A stretch of DNA of 64,000 bases from Arthrobacter saudimassiliensis (GTDB taxonomy: Bacteria > Actinomycetota > Actinomycetes > Actinomycetales > Micrococcaceae). Below the pieces are notes generated by a model. That model was not told the DNA's origin. It made no database searches and saw only the letters and a list, made by a program, of their open reading frames with translations. The stretch is taken from assembly GCA_900016675.1 (NCBI GenBank), contig LN483072.1:434001-498000 (forward strand). The letters run 5' to 3'. This document shows positions 62,729 through 64,000 of this stretch, one piece after another (position 1 is the stretch's first letter; every line of letters begins with the position of its first letter). The translations under genes were made by a program, and so were the position numbers.

Positions 62729-63768
62729 AGCGCACGCACCTTCTGCCGACGGACGATCCAGATGAACACCGGAGCGCCGACCAGCGCGGTGAGGATCCCG
62801 ACGTCGATCTCCGCCGGCCGGGCGACGACGCGGCCGAGCACGTCGGCGGCGGTTACCAGGGCGGCGCCGGCGACGGCGGAGAAGGGCAGCAGCCAGCGGT
62901 GGTCCACGCCGACCAGCAGCCGGCAGGCGTGCGGCACCACCAGCCCGACGAAGGCAATGGGCCCGGTGACGGCGGTGCAGGCCCCGCACAGCACGACGGC
63001 GCCGGCGGCCGCCAGCGCGCGGGTCCGGGCCACCTTCTCCCCCAGCCCGGCGGCGAGGTCATCGCCCAGGGCCAGCGAGTTCAGGCCGCGGGCGGAGAGG
63101 AAGCAGAGCAGGAACCCGGCCAGGATGAACGGGGCCACCTGGCCGATGCTGTCGAAGGTTCCGCCGCCCACGCCGCCGATCTGCCAGGACCGGGCGCCGC
63201 CGGCCAGGTCGTTGCGGGGCAGCACCACGGCGCTGACGAAGGAGGCCAGCGCGGCGGAGGTCGCCGCCCCGGCCAGGGCCAGCTTCAGCGGGGTGGCGCC
63301 GCCGCGGCCCAGCGACCCGACGGCGTAGACGAACACGGCGGCCGCCGCGGCGCCGGCGATGGCGGTCCAGATGTAGCCGGTGACGGTGGCCAGGCCGAAC
63401 CAGGCCATGCCGCACACCACCGCCAAAGACGCGCCCATGTTCACGCCGAGGATCCCCGGATCGGCCAGCGGGTTGCGGGTGACGCCCTGCATCACGGCCC
63501 CGGCCAGGCCCAGCGCCGCCCCCGCGGTCACGGCGAGCACGGTGCGCGGAATGCGCTTGGCCACCGCGGCCTGGTCAAAGCCCTCGGCCGAGCCACCCAG
63601 GGCGGCGGCGATGTCCGACCAGCCGACGTCGCGCGCGCCCACGGTGATGGAGGCCAGCATCAGCCCGGCCAGCAGGACCAGGACGGCGGCCAGCCAGAGC
63701 ACGCGAAGCCGCCGCGGCCGCCGCAGCGATGCGGCGGCCGCGGCGGCGGGCGGGGTGGAAGTGCTCAC
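62725..63768 (-). CDS. Fe-siderophore ABC transporter permease (FepD-like)
   Basis: A 347-residue FecCD-family permease. It has GAVMQGVTRNPLADPGILGV and GPIAFVGLVVPHACRLLVG, the family signatures. The GTG at 63768 overlaps the stop of the binding-protein gene (GTGA). It forms half of the channel. Confidence 0.95.
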   Translation of the reverse strand: MSTSTPPAAAAAASLRRPRRLRVLWLAAVLVLLAGLMLASITVGARDVGWSDIAAALGGSAEGFDQAAVAKRIPRTVLAVTAGAALGLAGAVMQGVTRNPLADPGILGVNMGASLAVVCGMAWFGLATVTGYIWTAIAGAAAAAVFVYAVGSLGRGGATPLKLALAGAATSAALASFVSAVVLPRNDLAGGARSWQIGGVGGGTFDSIGQVAPFILAGFLLCFLSARGLNSLALGDDLAAGLGEKVARTRALAAAGAVVLCGACTAVTGPIAFVGLVVPHACRLLVGVDHRWLLPFSAVAGAALVTAADVLGRVVARPAEIDVGILTALVGAPVFIWIVRRQKVRAL

Positions 63769-64000
63769 TTGGCCTTGTCGGCGGCGTCGGCGAGCAGCGA
63801 GACGTAGTCCTCGAGCACCCAGCTGATCGCCAGCGGGGTCGGGTTGGCGGCGGTACCCAGCGGCTGGTCACCGGGCAGGGACACGACGGCGCCGTTGGCG
63901 ACGGCGGGGATCTGCGAGAGCAGCGGATCGGCCTCCAGGGTGGCCAGCAGGTCCTCGCCGCCGTAGGTGACGATGATGTCGACGTCGGCGAACGCGTCGG
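63765..64000 (-). CDS. Fe-siderophore binding protein, C-terminal part, cut by window end
   Basis: The last 78 codons of a FepB/FhuD-type periplasmic binding protein. IIVTYGGEDLLATLEADPLL and AVANGAVVSLPGDQPLG match the C-terminal domain, where a reduced strand-turn-helix carries DAFADVDIIV. The start and signal peptide are beyond the window. Confidence 0.85.
   Translation of the reverse strand, partial: DAFADVDIIVTYGGEDLLATLEADPLLSQIPAVANGAVVSLPGDQPLGTAANPTPLAISWVLEDYVSLLADAADKAK

Overview
The window is high-GC DNA from an actinobacterium, most like the Arthrobacter group (Micrococcaceae). The signs are strong G/C at third codon positions, many GTG and TTG starts, 1-17 nt gene overlaps, actinobacterial lipoproteins, and promoters whose -10 box lies directly before a start codon. 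No rRNA, tRNA, CRISPR array, insertion sequence or origin was seen.

Region 1 (1-14.6 kb) is visibly less GC-rich and looks accessory. It starts inside an SF1 helicase gene. It then carries a coupled AddB-like nuclease / AddA-like helicase-nuclease / GIY-YIG operon, three unrecognised overlapping genes, a DnaQ-type exonuclease with TerB-like and BRCT domains, and a coiled-coil protein. Single-TM membrane proteins sit at both ends on the opposite strand. This is the best candidate for an undescribed DNA-processing or defence system. A decayed ROK-repressor fragment at 14.6 kb marks its right edge.

Region 2 (14.8-20.9 kb, minus strand) is a six-gene overlapping operon. It encodes a tyrosine-type phosphatase, a metallophosphoesterase, a lipoprotein, a fused permease, an ATPase and a histidine phosphatase. 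This suggests import and dephosphorylation of an organophosphate.

Region 3 (21-35.5 kb) holds two ribose/multiple-sugar-type ABC transporters. The first has a ROK regulator, a Gfo/Idh/MocA dehydrogenase and a TIM-barrel isomerase. Between the two transporters lie a cell-surface nuclease, an Excalibur lipoprotein and a KGG stress protein.

Region 4 (35.7-38.8 kb) has two membrane proteins of unknown role and an ArsR/SRPBCC pair.

Region 5 (38.9-58 kb) is nitrogen and amide catabolism. It has an amidase, two M20 hydrolases and a DUF5058 membrane pair next to a LacI regulator. A 5-oxoproline (pxp/ycs/kip) locus follows: PxpA, a PxpB-PxpC fusion, a biotin carboxylase-BCCP, a GntR regulator, a YcsI-like hydro-lyase and two NRAMP-like transporters. 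A repeated TTGTTGAACAA palindrome ties its two halves together. Two TetR-controlled enzyme pairs lie within this region.

Region 6 (58-64 kb) has a GNAT acetyltransferase, an MBL hydrolase, a small membrane protein, methionine aminopeptidase and an Fe-siderophore ABC transporter cut by the window end.
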